DNA of 64,000 nucleotides from an uncultured Cytophagales bacterium (GTDB taxonomy: Bacteria > Bacteroidota > Bacteroidia > Cytophagales > Cyclobacteriaceae), in the NCBI GenBank assembly GCA_913057175.1, contig CAJXNP010000008.1:124001-188000 (forward strand), in the 5' to 3' direction. A program made the translations under genes and the position numbers. Shown one piece after another: positions 17,086-25,247 of the stretch (its first letter is position 1; each line of letters opens with the position of its first letter). The notes under the pieces are model-generated. The model worked only from the letters and a program-made list of their open reading frames with translations, made no database searches and was not told the origin of the DNA.

Positions 17086-17595
17086 TTAAACCGCTGTCTT
17101 AGTTTCCTGCAATAGTTGGCTGATGCGATGATCAAATCCCTTTGAAATATCAATTGGGACCAGTAGCTCTTCCAGCAAATAAAACTCCCCGGGGATCGTC
17201 ATCTTTTTGCCCGTTTGAAGATTCACGGAAACAAATCTCGTCCACATAACAGACTTCAACTGTGTTTTCTTTTCGTTCCACATTTTCAGTTCGACCAGAA
17301 CCGAATAAGAATCATAGTGGATAAGCATGGACTCGATGACAATCTTTTCATTGAGAAAAGCAGGCTTGAGATAGCTGATCTGGTTTTGCATGACCACCCA
17401 ACCGAAACCGTTGCTTTTGGATATCTCGTAAATGTCCAGATTATAAAAATCTCTGAGATGATCTTCGCGGGCATTCATGAAATAATCGATGTATTTGCCA
17501 TTATTCAGATGACCCAACGGGTCGCAATCCTGAAACCGCACAAGCTCAGAAGTCCATGGATGCTTTTCTACGTTGTTTTGTGCTTCACTCATCAT
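17086..17595 (-). CDS. Acyl-CoA thioesterase, 4HBT hotdog fold
   Basis: The 169-residue product has the 4-hydroxybenzoyl-CoA thioesterase-type N-terminus (VRFQDCDPLGHLNNGKYIDYF), in which the aspartate after the cysteine and the HLNNG turn form the active site in family members. Such cytoplasmic hotdog enzymes hydrolyse acyl-CoA thioesters; the chain specificity cannot be told. The start is two bases after the stop codon of the metallo-beta-lactamase-fold gene, so both are on one message, probably controlled by the TetR regulator just upstream. A second in-frame ATG one codon downstream is equally possible. Confidence 0.88.
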   Translation of the reverse strand: MMSEAQNNVEKHPWTSELVRFQDCDPLGHLNNGKYIDYFMNAREDHLRDFYNLDIYEISKSNGFGWVVMQNQISYLKPAFLNEKIVIESMLIHYDSYSVLVELKMWNEKKTQLKSVMWTRFVSVNLQTGKKMTIPGEFYLLEELLVPIDISKGFDHRISQLLQETKTAV

Positions 17596-17597
17596 AC

Positions 17598-18374
17598 TTA
17601 TATTGCTAATTCTATTTCTTTTCCTCGTTTTGTTCTTTTTACAATTGTTTTGTGATGCAGGTCCAATTCAGGGAATCCTCCGGAATAATGAGAAAAATCA
17701 CCATAGTGTACAGGGAGGACTGCCAACGGCTCCAGGCAATCGATCAGATGCACCAACATCTTGTTATTCATCGTCAAAGGGCCTCCAAAAAATTTCTCTT
17801 TTACCGCTCCCATATTGGGGATCAAAATATCGCAGATCTTATTTCCAATGAACTTTTCTACAGTCGGATGACAAATGGTATCACCAGTGATGTAAATAGA
17901 TTTGGTCTCACTTCCTTTTTTCGCTTCTAACCAATAACCATTCACTCCTCCCGCAAAATAAGAGGCCAGGAAATTGGAACCGTGCACAGCGGGAACAGCT
18001 CTAATCGAAACTTCCAACCGATCCTTAGTGAAGGTCCGGTACTCTCCCCAAGTGACAGAATCTATACGGTTCATACCAGCTTCTGCTAATTTTCGCACCA
18101 CGTTTTTATGACAAAGTTTTACTGAATCCTTGTCCAAAACCGCCAAACCATCACCATCGAGATGGTCTTCATGGTTGTGTGTCAGCAGCCATAGATCGAT
18201 ACCCCGAAAGTCATTGTCTTCATATTCGGGACCAATCGTCCTTTCGGATTTGAAGTATTTGAAATCAAACTTTGCTCCTATTGGGCTTAGGCAGGGGTCA
18301 CAGGCTATCTTGAACTGGTCGTCAATTTCCATTACGAAGCATGCTGCTCCAATCCATTTAAATTTAATCTTCAT
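17598..18374 (-). CDS. Metallo-beta-lactamase-fold hydrolase
   Basis: The 258-residue product has the zinc-binding signature THNHEDHLDG (HxHxDH variant HNHEDH) near residue 64, a second metal histidine in AVHGSNF, a TGDT aspartate strand and a late HYGDF histidine, the layout of UlaG/UPF0173-type MBL-fold hydrolases. It opens KFKWIGAACFVMEI, as in that group. The substrate is unknown; relatives include lactonases and NAPE-PLD-like phosphodiesterases. It starts 38 bases after tetR with a TAGACC-type palindrome 5 bases ahead of the ATG, and the thioesterase follows at once. I infer a small TetR-controlled unit. Confidence 0.9.
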   Translation of the reverse strand: MKIKFKWIGAACFVMEIDDQFKIACDPCLSPIGAKFDFKYFKSERTIGPEYEDNDFRGIDLWLLTHNHEDHLDGDGLAVLDKDSVKLCHKNVVRKLAEAGMNRIDSVTWGEYRTFTKDRLEVSIRAVPAVHGSNFLASYFAGGVNGYWLEAKKGSETKSIYITGDTICHPTVEKFIGNKICDILIPNMGAVKEKFFGGPLTMNNKMLVHLIDCLEPLAVLPVHYGDFSHYSGGFPELDLHHKTIVKRTKRGKEIELAI

Positions 18375-18379
18375 GATTT

Positions 18380-18395
18380 TAGACCATTTAGTCTA
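18380..18395. promoter_or_regulatory. Probable TetR operator ahead of the MBL-fold gene
   Basis: The 16-base sequence TAGACCATTTAGTCTA is a near-perfect palindrome (arms TAGAC/GTCTA) located 5 bases upstream of the MBL-fold start codon. It matches the site at 19009-19024 in the tetR leader at 12 of 16 positions. Finding the same dyad at both ends of tetR supports binding by its product. Confidence 0.65.
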
Positions 18396-18412
18396 GTTAA
18401 GGTTAAAATTTT

Positions 18413-18991
18413 TTACGATTCCGGTAATATTTTGTTTAGATGATCTTTGATAACTTTCAAATGCTCAATGTTTCCATGTGCTTTTGTCAGGATAGATCCG
18501 CCTTCGATCATGTTTATAATGATCCTGGCAGTGGATAACGAATCTTCAATGCCGTTTAAATTCAGATAGGCTTCAAAGCTTTTTTCCATTTTTTCGTATG
18601 CCTGCTGACAGGCATCCTTCACAACTTTGTTTTCCGTTGCACTTTCAATGGCAATGGCCCCTATCGGACAGGAATATTGAAAATCTGTCTCCAGAAATTG
18701 TTCAATGATGTAATCGATCACAGCTTTCAAACCATTAGCAACTGTCTTTTTACCCATCATGGCATCAGAGTAAGCTCTTAACTGGCGTTTTCCCGAATAA
18801 ATAACGGCTTCTTTCAAAAGCTCATTTTTGCCTCCGGGAAAATGGTGATACAGGGATCCTTTCGGTATTCCTGTCTCTTTCAGAATCTCATTGATGCCGG
18901 TTCCGAAGTAACCTTTTCTTTCCATTAGCTTTGAAGCTTTTTCAATTAACCTGTCACGGGTTGAGATCTGTTCTGCTGTTTCCATTGTCAT
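18413..18991 (-). CDS. TetR/AcrR family transcriptional regulator
   Basis: The product has a TetR N-terminal helix-turn-helix: DRLIEKASKLMERKGYFGTG, then INEILKETGIPKGSLYHHFP with the recognition helix and the typical GGKNELL. The C-terminal part (SCPIGAIAIESA) resembles the NemR/LmrA-like group of TetR repressors. I place the start at the ATG at 18991 (193 residues) because the longer frame to 19138 adds 49 residues unlike any TetR protein and would cover the promoter. A TAGACC-N4-GGTC palindrome lies 18 bases upstream, suggesting autoregulation. It probably represses the MBL-fold/thioesterase pair that follows. Confidence 0.92.
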   Translation of the reverse strand: MTMETAEQISTRDRLIEKASKLMERKGYFGTGINEILKETGIPKGSLYHHFPGGKNELLKEAVIYSGKRQLRAYSDAMMGKKTVANGLKAVIDYIIEQFLETDFQYSCPIGAIAIESATENKVVKDACQQAYEKMEKSFEAYLNLNGIEDSLSTARIIINMIEGGSILTKAHGNIEHLKVIKDHLNKILPES

Positions 18992-19008
18992 TGACAAAAC
19001 TAACAAAA

Positions 19009-19024
19009 TAGACCAATCGGTCAA
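19009..19024. promoter_or_regulatory. Probable TetR autoregulatory operator
   Basis: TAGACCAATCGGTCAA has perfect inner arms GACC/GGTC around four bases and lies 18 bases upstream of the tetR start. The partner site at 18380-18395 shares TAGACCA and the second half GTC. The shape TAGACC-N4-GGTCTA resembles operators of NemR-like TetR repressors as I remember them; that comparison is not verified. Confidence 0.65.
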
Positions 19025-19166
19025 ATTATTAAACGAAAAAGTTTGGGATCGGATTAGTTGAATTGTGAATGATACTTGCCCATCAAGAAAGAATGTAGGT
19101 TTTCCTGTTTGTGTTGCTATTATGTAAAAGATTGTCAAACAGTTAATTCAGATTAATTACCACATA

Positions 19167-19781
19167 TCACCAAACTTCCGCGACAATTGAATCTTGCTCA
19201 ACAAATTTCACGACAAGGCTATCCATAACACCTCTAGACATACCCACTATTGTTTTACTCTTCCAATCCAAATTGTCCTCATAATTTACAATTATCCTGT
19301 TTTCAAAGTCATTATTGGTTCGGTAGTCGATATTTTTTCCTCTGTAAACAAGTTCTATAGTCTGGTATTCTTTCAAAGTATCAATCGCAATTTTCTCATG
19401 CCTTCCATATACATATATGGGACCAATCATATAATTGGTTTCATTTGTTACAATTAGTTTCAACTTATTACCAATATCAAGCCTGGAATTCAATTGTGCT
19501 GAGGCAAGGATGATAAATACGTGACAAACAATTAAAGCAAATTCCCATCTCAGATTTACAAAGCCAGAAATAAAACCATACTTTTTAATAAGAAATGCGG
19601 CTAAGACAATAATCCCAATAATAATAACCGGATAAAGAAAGTAAATGAACAAAAATACCCATCCCAAATAATTATAACCTTCCACAAAGTCTGCATCAAC
19701 CAATAGCCCAACTTCAACGGTTACAGCAATAACAATGCTAATAAGTAACAGTATAAAATTGATTTTGCGAAAGCGTTTCAT
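19167..19781 (-). CDS. Unknown membrane protein
   Basis: This 204-residue protein is not recognised. Three hydrophobic segments are visible at about residues 9-27, 39-66 and 82-96, followed by a polar C-terminal domain of about 105 residues rich in beta-prone stretches (NETNYMIGPIYVYG, ENRIIVNYED). It is probably an inner membrane protein with the C-terminal domain outside. It stands alone: tetR follows downstream in the same direction with about 175 bases to its chosen start, and the next upstream gene is divergent. Confidence 0.7.
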   Translation of the reverse strand: MKRFRKINFILLLISIVIAVTVEVGLLVDADFVEGYNYLGWVFLFIYFLYPVIIIGIIVLAAFLIKKYGFISGFVNLRWEFALIVCHVFIILASAQLNSRLDIGNKLKLIVTNETNYMIGPIYVYGRHEKIAIDTLKEYQTIELVYRGKNIDYRTNNDFENRIIVNYEDNLDWKSKTIVGMSRGVMDSLVVKFVEQDSIVAEVW

Positions 19782-19951
19782 TTGCTCAACTGAAATTGAA
19801 TATTAAAGATTTTGCTTAAAATCTACTTTAAAAATGAATTGTATTTTATTAACTCTCATATTTAATATCGTTTTTTACCTATTCTACTCTTCAAAAAATG
19901 CCATTGCTGATTTTTTACAACTTTTAAAGATAATTTTATCAAATTTGAATC

Positions 19952-20461
19952 ATGATAAAAAACTATCGGCTTTTAGCTATTATGGTCCTATTTGTCAACA
20001 TCGCCTGTACTTCCGGACAAAATAAGAAAGTGGAATCGACAAGCGAGGAAGTTAATTTCGGGGATTTCCAGGAAAATGCCATCGTAGGCAACTGGAAAAA
20101 TCTCACCATCAATGTTGACCTGGAAACGTACAATAATTCCGATACATCCTTTCGTGTTTCCATAACTGAAGATAACTGGAAGCTGAAGATGAACATCGAC
20201 CCTATCGTCACAGAAATCTATGATGACGGTACATTCCTCACCAATTACCGGGATACCTTAAGTAATATCTTCCACCAGAATAAAGGGACATGGTATATTG
20301 ACGGAGATTCACTTTATTTGGAAGATCAAAGTGGAGAATTATTTCCATACCAGGTTTACATAAATGGGAACCGAATGGAAATGAAAACCATGGTAGATTA
20401 TGATGAAGACGGAAAAAAAGACGATTTTTATCAAGGTGAATATATCAGGGTAAAAAAATAA
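19952..20461 (+). CDS. Lipoprotein, lipocalin-like, unknown function
   Basis: The 169-residue product has a lipoprotein signal (hydrophobic residues 6-16, VNIAC lipobox with the cysteine at about residue 19). The mature part contains IVGNWKNL and a run of strand-like segments ending GEYIRVKK, the pattern of small lipocalin-like lipoproteins common in Bacteroidota, but no ligand is known. It is the first of four plus-strand genes (spacings 11, 5 and -8 bases) that all encode exported proteins. Confidence 0.8.
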   Translation: MIKNYRLLAIMVLFVNIACTSGQNKKVESTSEEVNFGDFQENAIVGNWKNLTINVDLETYNNSDTSFRVSITEDNWKLKMNIDPIVTEIYDDGTFLTNYRDTLSNIFHQNKGTWYIDGDSLYLEDQSGELFPYQVYINGNRMEMKTMVDYDEDGKKDDFYQGEYIRVKK

Positions 20462-20472
20462 ATGAACTAATT

Positions 20473-20841
20473 ATGAAAAAAGCAGCATACTCACTATCTA
20501 TTATTTTTCTTTTCCTTGTGGTCATATCAGGTTTCAAAACGAAATCAAATAATATGTTGAAAACCTCTTTGCAAATTACCGTCATCGACGGAATGGGCAG
20601 TTATGTGGAGGGAGCTGAAGTGACCATCTACTCTAATGAGGAGGATTTCAGAAACAGTGAAAGCCCCATTCAGGATACTCAATTAACCGATGAAAAGGGT
20701 AGAGTACTTTTCAAAGACCTCAAACCACAAGCTTATTTTGTGGACGCCGTGAAGGGTGACATGTCTAACTATGGAGCTGCACAATTGACTCCTGAACTAA
20801 TGGAAGGAAGGAGGAACAAAGTCAATATCGTGATCGAATAA
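20473..20841 (+). CDS. Exported protein with carboxypeptidase-regulatory-like domain
   Basis: The 122-residue protein starts with a signal peptide (hydrophobic residues 7-20). The mature part is a single beta-sandwich of the carboxypeptidase regulatory-like / Cna-B-like type: LQITVIDGMGSYVEGAEVTI, then LTDEKGRVLFKDLKPQAYFV. Such domains occur as scaffolds in periplasmic and surface proteins. It lies 11 bases after the lipoprotein gene and 5 bases before the large T9SS substrate gene. Confidence 0.8.
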   Translation: MKKAAYSLSIIFLFLVVISGFKTKSNNMLKTSLQITVIDGMGSYVEGAEVTIYSNEEDFRNSESPIQDTQLTDEKGRVLFKDLKPQAYFVDAVKGDMSNYGAAQLTPELMEGRRNKVNIVIE

Positions 20842-20846
20842 CAGAA

Positions 20847-23678
20847 GTGCGGAAATATTTTCAACTTGCTTTTCTAGGGTTTTCAATAACCGTATTTACT
20901 CTTTGTTCAAAAAAAGACTCGCCAAATACCGGCCCTCAACTACCAGAGAAGAAGGCCTTAGCAGATGATTTTTTTGTTAATGCCAAATCAGCGCCCGGCA
21001 CAGAAGAAAATCCCCGGGCAAGAAGAGAATACTGGACCCGGCTGCAAGTTGATCCTGCAACGGGAGTTATACCACCCAATATTCGTCATAGGGAATTGCA
21101 GTTTGCCCAAACCCTTCCAAAGAAATCCGATCCACGGTTAAAAAACAACATCGAAGAATGGACGAGCATTGGCCCGTACAACGTTGGCGGTCGGTCGCGA
21201 TCGGCTGCTTTTGATATAAGCAATGAAGAAGTAATTATTTCAGGAGGAGTTTCAGGAGGTATTTGGAAGTCCCAGGATGGTGGAGAAAGCTGGGGTAAGA
21301 AAACTCCCATCCAAAGCATCCACAGTGTAACGACCATTGCACAGGACACCCGACCGGGAAAAACGAACATTTGGTATTACGGAACCGGTGAGCTGCAGGG
21401 TAATTCCGCCAGAGCGCCATTTGCCCCATTTCGAGGTGATGGTCTGTTTAAATCGACCGATAGCGGCGAGACCTGGTCCCAGTTAGCCTCAACTGGATTG
21501 GGAACAGTTACTGTTTTTAATTCACAGTTTCAATATGTCTGGAAGGTATTGACCAACCCAAATAATACTGCAGAAGATGAGGTTTTTGCAGCAATTGTCG
21601 GGGCAATTGTCCGTTCGACAGATGGCGGAGAGAACTGGCAACTTGTGCTGGGAGAAGAACTCCAAACAACTGATTCTTTGGATCTGAATACAGCCGCTAT
21701 TTCGAGATTTACGGATATTGAACTAACGGCTGATGGAATTTTTTATGCTGTTTTGAGCAGTGTCGCTCTTAATGATGAAACATACATTGATCACGGTGTT
21801 TACCGGTCGACTGATGGCATCAACTGGAATGAGATCACTTCTATCCGCTGGCCAAATGAATATTCCAGGGTAGTTATCGCTACATCAGTTTCCAATCCCG
21901 ATTTGCTTTATTTTCTTGGTGACGATGGAGATGAAGATTTTCTGTTTCGCTACGAATACCTGGCAGGAGACGGTGCTGGTTTTGGAGGAAGATGGGAAGA
22001 TCTGAGCCAAAACATTCCAAGACTGGGGGGAGACCTGGGCGATTATGATGACCAGGATTCTTACAATATGGTTTTGAAAGTTCATCCATCTGATGAAAAC
22101 ATATTGTATCTCGGGGGAACAAATTTGTATATGTCCACAAATGGCTTTTCAAATACATCGGCCACAGCATGGATCGGAGGATATGATACGGCAAATGATT
22201 TTAGTGTCTTCCAAAATCACTATGTCGATCAACATGATCTGTATTTTTCACAAACAGATCCTGACAAAATGCTCTCAGTAAATGACGGCGGTATCTTTCA
22301 GTCCACCACTAATCGTGAAGAGAGTATGAACTGGCAACCTCTCAACAACGGTATGATCACCAGCCAGTCTTATGTTATAGGTTTTGATGGTTCTACGTCT
22401 GCGGGAAAAGTTATCATAGGCTTTCAGGATAATGGTACACATATCAGCACCAATCCTGATGCCAATACACGCTGGACACGTTTCATCGGTGGAGATGGTA
22501 CTTATTGTGACATTACCAGAAATGAAGAATACATCTATGCATCATTCCAGGAAAGCCAGGTCTACCGGTTTACCATTGAAAAGGACCTTCAAAAAACTTC
22601 CTTTGCGCGGGTTGACCCCATAGGTGGAGGAAATACCAACAACCAGGGTTATTTGTTTGTCAATCCTTTTACCCTTGATCCAAACAATGAAAATGTGATG
22701 TACCTGGCAGGAGGTGATGTAGTATGGAGAAACTATAATCTTTCGCAAATTCCATCGGGATCACAAAACAAGACTTCCCTGAATTGGGAAAAAATCCCCG
22801 GAACTGCTATTGATGAGAATCAAATTACAGCCATCTCGGCATCAACCGTACCAAAAGAAATAGTGTACTATGGTACTTCGGAAGGAAAATTGTTCAAAAT
22901 GACAAATGCAATGTCTCTCACTCCCGAAATAGCTGAAATAACCAGCAACAATTTTCCCGAAACAGCCTACCTAATTTCAATCGCCATTGACAGAACCAAT
23001 GCTGATCATCTGATGATCGCTTTTTCCAATTACAACACGCAAAGCATCTTTTATTCTCAGAATGGCGGAGACACCTTTGAATCGGTATCCGGCAACCTGG
23101 AAGAATTCCCCGATGGTTCCGGCTCAGGACCATCGGTTCGATGGGTGGATATCTATCCTAAACGGGATGGAGGATTTATTTATTTTGCGGCAACCAGTAC
23201 AGGCCTGTATTCAACAGATGAGCTGGAAGGAAATGAAACCCTATGGGTCCAGGAGGGTGCAACAACTATTGGGAATGTAGTTGGGGTCATGGTAAAACAT
23301 CGGCCTGCTGATGGTACTGTATTTTTTGCGACACATGGCAATGGTGCTTTCCAGGCTTATTTTGACGATCCTGCCGATGACATTTCGCCACAACCGGAAA
23401 ATAATTTTTATGTTGACACGGCTTATCCTAATCCCTTTACGGATGAGGTTAATATCTCATTTAATCTTCCAGAAAACGGAATCGTTAGAAGTACAGTAAT
23501 CAACATGAATGGACAGACGGTAAAATCATTACTTTTGGCAAAGCTCTACGCAGGAAAAAATTTCATCACATGGGATGGAACGAATAATTCAGGGGTAAGA
23601 CTGACACCTGGGGTTTACATAGTAAGGTTTGAATACAATGAAAGGGTTACTTCAACAAAAATACTTTTTAATGATTAG
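20847..23678 (+). CDS. T9SS type A substrate with Asp-box (sortilin/BNR-like) beta-propeller
   Basis: The 943-residue product carries repeated Asp-box motifs (SQDGGESW, STDSGETW, STDGGENW, STDGINW, SQNGGDTF), the signature of sialidase/sortilin-type beta-propellers, through about residues 90-820. The last 85 residues are a type A T9SS sorting domain (AYPNPFTDEVNISF, then VINMNGQTV, WDGTNNSG and PGVYIVRFE). The N-terminus has a hydrophobic stretch ending FTLCSKKD, which could be a lipoprotein signal; leucine before the cysteine is unusual. It starts with GTG at 20847. The propeller has no visible catalytic residues of a sialidase, so a binding role is as likely as an enzymatic one. Confidence 0.9.
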   Translation: MRKYFQLAFLGFSITVFTLCSKKDSPNTGPQLPEKKALADDFFVNAKSAPGTEENPRARREYWTRLQVDPATGVIPPNIRHRELQFAQTLPKKSDPRLKNNIEEWTSIGPYNVGGRSRSAAFDISNEEVIISGGVSGGIWKSQDGGESWGKKTPIQSIHSVTTIAQDTRPGKTNIWYYGTGELQGNSARAPFAPFRGDGLFKSTDSGETWSQLASTGLGTVTVFNSQFQYVWKVLTNPNNTAEDEVFAAIVGAIVRSTDGGENWQLVLGEELQTTDSLDLNTAAISRFTDIELTADGIFYAVLSSVALNDETYIDHGVYRSTDGINWNEITSIRWPNEYSRVVIATSVSNPDLLYFLGDDGDEDFLFRYEYLAGDGAGFGGRWEDLSQNIPRLGGDLGDYDDQDSYNMVLKVHPSDENILYLGGTNLYMSTNGFSNTSATAWIGGYDTANDFSVFQNHYVDQHDLYFSQTDPDKMLSVNDGGIFQSTTNREESMNWQPLNNGMITSQSYVIGFDGSTSAGKVIIGFQDNGTHISTNPDANTRWTRFIGGDGTYCDITRNEEYIYASFQESQVYRFTIEKDLQKTSFARVDPIGGGNTNNQGYLFVNPFTLDPNNENVMYLAGGDVVWRNYNLSQIPSGSQNKTSLNWEKIPGTAIDENQITAISASTVPKEIVYYGTSEGKLFKMTNAMSLTPEIAEITSNNFPETAYLISIAIDRTNADHLMIAFSNYNTQSIFYSQNGGDTFESVSGNLEEFPDGSGSGPSVRWVDIYPKRDGGFIYFAATSTGLYSTDELEGNETLWVQEGATTIGNVVGVMVKHRPADGTVFFATHGNGAFQAYFDDPADDISPQPENNFYVDTAYPNPFTDEVNISFNLPENGIVRSTVINMNGQTVKSLLLAKLYAGKNFITWDGTNNSGVRLTPGVYIVRFEYNERVTSTKILFND

Positions 23679-24396
23679 CAAATTGACGAGAGGAATAATG
23701 ATCATAATTTCGTTTGCATTTCTATTGGTTTCATGCAAAAAGGAAAAATCTGTTTATGAGGCCGAAGCTCGTTCATTTCTCGATCAAAATAAAATAAATG
23801 AGGCAATTACGGTACTCGAAAAAGCTATTCAAATGTACAGCGATGAACCGGCATTCTATAATCTGAGAGGCGCTGCTAAGTTTCAAAATGGTGAATATCA
23901 GGATGCCATTTCCGATTTCGAATTATCCATTCAGCTGGATAGTACGGATTACCGGCCCTATTATAACTCCGGGAATAGTTATTTTCGGTTGGAAAACTAT
24001 CAGTCGGCAAATGAATATTTTACAGAAGCAGCCAATCTTAGCCCAAAGAAGCCTGACATCTATATTAACCGGGCCAATACTTATTTTGAGTTAGGCGATT
24101 ACCCTCAAGCTATACGCGACTATCAATTTTCGCTGCAATTGGATAGCTCATCCTACCTTGCAAACCTAAACATTGCCAGAACATTCATCATCATAGACAG
24201 TGTACAATCTGCTGTTCCATATCTGGAAAAGTGTATTCAGTTAAGTCCGGATTCCGGTGAAGCTTTTTACTTTCTGGCGTATTCAAAATATCTTACGGGA
24301 ACCGGTGAGGATTTTTGCACCGTATACCGTAGAAGCCGTACGCTGGGTTACGATGCGGCATCGGATGTTCTGGAGAAAGTTTGTGCAAATAGTTAA
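23671..24396 (+). CDS. TPR repeat lipoprotein
   Basis: From the ATG at 23671, which overlaps the upstream gene by 8 bases, the product is 241 residues. It has a lipoprotein signal (hydrophobic IMIIISFAFLLVSC with lipobox LVSC) and about five tetratricopeptide repeats (AITVLEKAIQMYSDEPAFYN, AISDFELSIQLDSTDYRPYY, AIRDYQFSLQLDSSSYLANL and so on). TPR lipoproteins scaffold protein complexes; its operon position suggests it may help handling of the T9SS substrate upstream, which is inference. An upstream in-frame ATG at 23629 would add 14 residues and lengthen the overlap. Its stop lies 3 bases from the stop of the convergent stress protein gene. Confidence 0.88.
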   Translation: MISKLTRGIMIIISFAFLLVSCKKEKSVYEAEARSFLDQNKINEAITVLEKAIQMYSDEPAFYNLRGAAKFQNGEYQDAISDFELSIQLDSTDYRPYYNSGNSYFRLENYQSANEYFTEAANLSPKKPDIYINRANTYFELGDYPQAIRDYQFSLQLDSSSYLANLNIARTFIIIDSVQSAVPYLEKCIQLSPDSGEAFYFLAYSKYLTGTGEDFCTVYRRSRTLGYDAASDVLEKVCANS

Positions 24397-24399
24397 CTC

Positions 24400-25236
24400 T
24401 CATTTATGGGCAATAAATATAGGAAATCTTGATGTTTTCAGAATATTTCTCGCGACACTCGGAATGAACAGATTGGAAATATGGGACCTGCCATATGCTC
24501 CCATAACAATCAGCGGATCTTCCACATTTTTGGCATAGGATATTATCTCCTCGGAAATGTTTGTTCCTTCCATGAGTTGCACACCAACATTGCTGTGATG
24601 CTGTTTGATCAATTCCAGAAGCAATTTTTCATTCTTGATCTCCTCATCGGCAGATGGCGTGACGGTTAACACCGTTATCTCCTTATCTCGCATGGTATCG
24701 GAAAACAGATTGCTAAACATCCTGATAGCGAATACTGAGGATTCCTTTCCATCATAGGTGAATATTACATTTTGAATTTTATTGGTCGTTGTCGGTAAAA
24801 TCAAGACCGGACATTTGCAGGCTTTAAGTAATTGATAGATAAAAGTAGTATCAGGCTCCTGGCTTTCACTATTAAAGAACACCTCGTAGCTCATGATCAA
24901 CAGATCGGCGTAGATACTTTGTACTATCAATTCATTGGAAGAAACCTCAACTTCGTGGATAAACTTGTATTTAAGGCCTTTACTTGTTGCCTTCGTCTCA
25001 AAATCAGATAAGATTTCAGGATTTTGAGGATCAATCTCACTCATCATTTCCATATGAGAGGATTTTTCTGAAGTTGATCCTTCATGATGAGAGGAAACCT
25101 TTTCCCTTTGGAAATTCCTCTGCATTACCATACCAACAAACAATTCATCTTTAATCTCTCCAAACAGGGAATCTGCTGTTTTAAATATGTTGCCATTAAA
25201 GGTATTATTGCCCAGTACGACCAAGGTCTTTGCCAT
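24400..25236 (-). CDS. Universal stress protein (tandem UspA-like)
   Basis: The 278-residue protein has the C-terminal UspA pattern VMGAYGRSHISNLFIP followed by SRFPIFIAHK, a degenerate form of the ATP-binding G2xG9xG(S/T) motif, and a divergent N-terminal half beginning KTLVVLGNNTFNG. It is the second of two usp genes, 11 bases after the other, downstream of a Crp/Fnr regulator. Usp proteins bind ATP or act as switches in stress and low-energy states; the substitution at the last motif glycine/serine suggests weakened nucleotide binding in this copy. Confidence 0.86.
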   Translation of the reverse strand: MAKTLVVLGNNTFNGNIFKTADSLFGEIKDELFVGMVMQRNFQREKVSSHHEGSTSEKSSHMEMMSEIDPQNPEILSDFETKATSKGLKYKFIHEVEVSSNELIVQSIYADLLIMSYEVFFNSESQEPDTTFIYQLLKACKCPVLILPTTTNKIQNVIFTYDGKESSVFAIRMFSNLFSDTMRDKEITVLTVTPSADEEIKNEKLLLELIKQHHSNVGVQLMEGTNISEEIISYAKNVEDPLIVMGAYGRSHISNLFIPSVARNILKTSRFPIFIAHK

Positions 25237-25247
25237 AGTCCAATTAG

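Noticed and set aside
18992-19138. Longer TetR start at 19138
   Set aside because: The extra 49 residues match no TetR N-terminus and would place the operator and promoter inside the gene.
19834-20025. 63-codon plus-strand frame ahead of the lipoprotein
   Set aside because: Overlaps the lipoprotein start in another frame and lies in AT-rich sequence; hydrophobicity is compositional.
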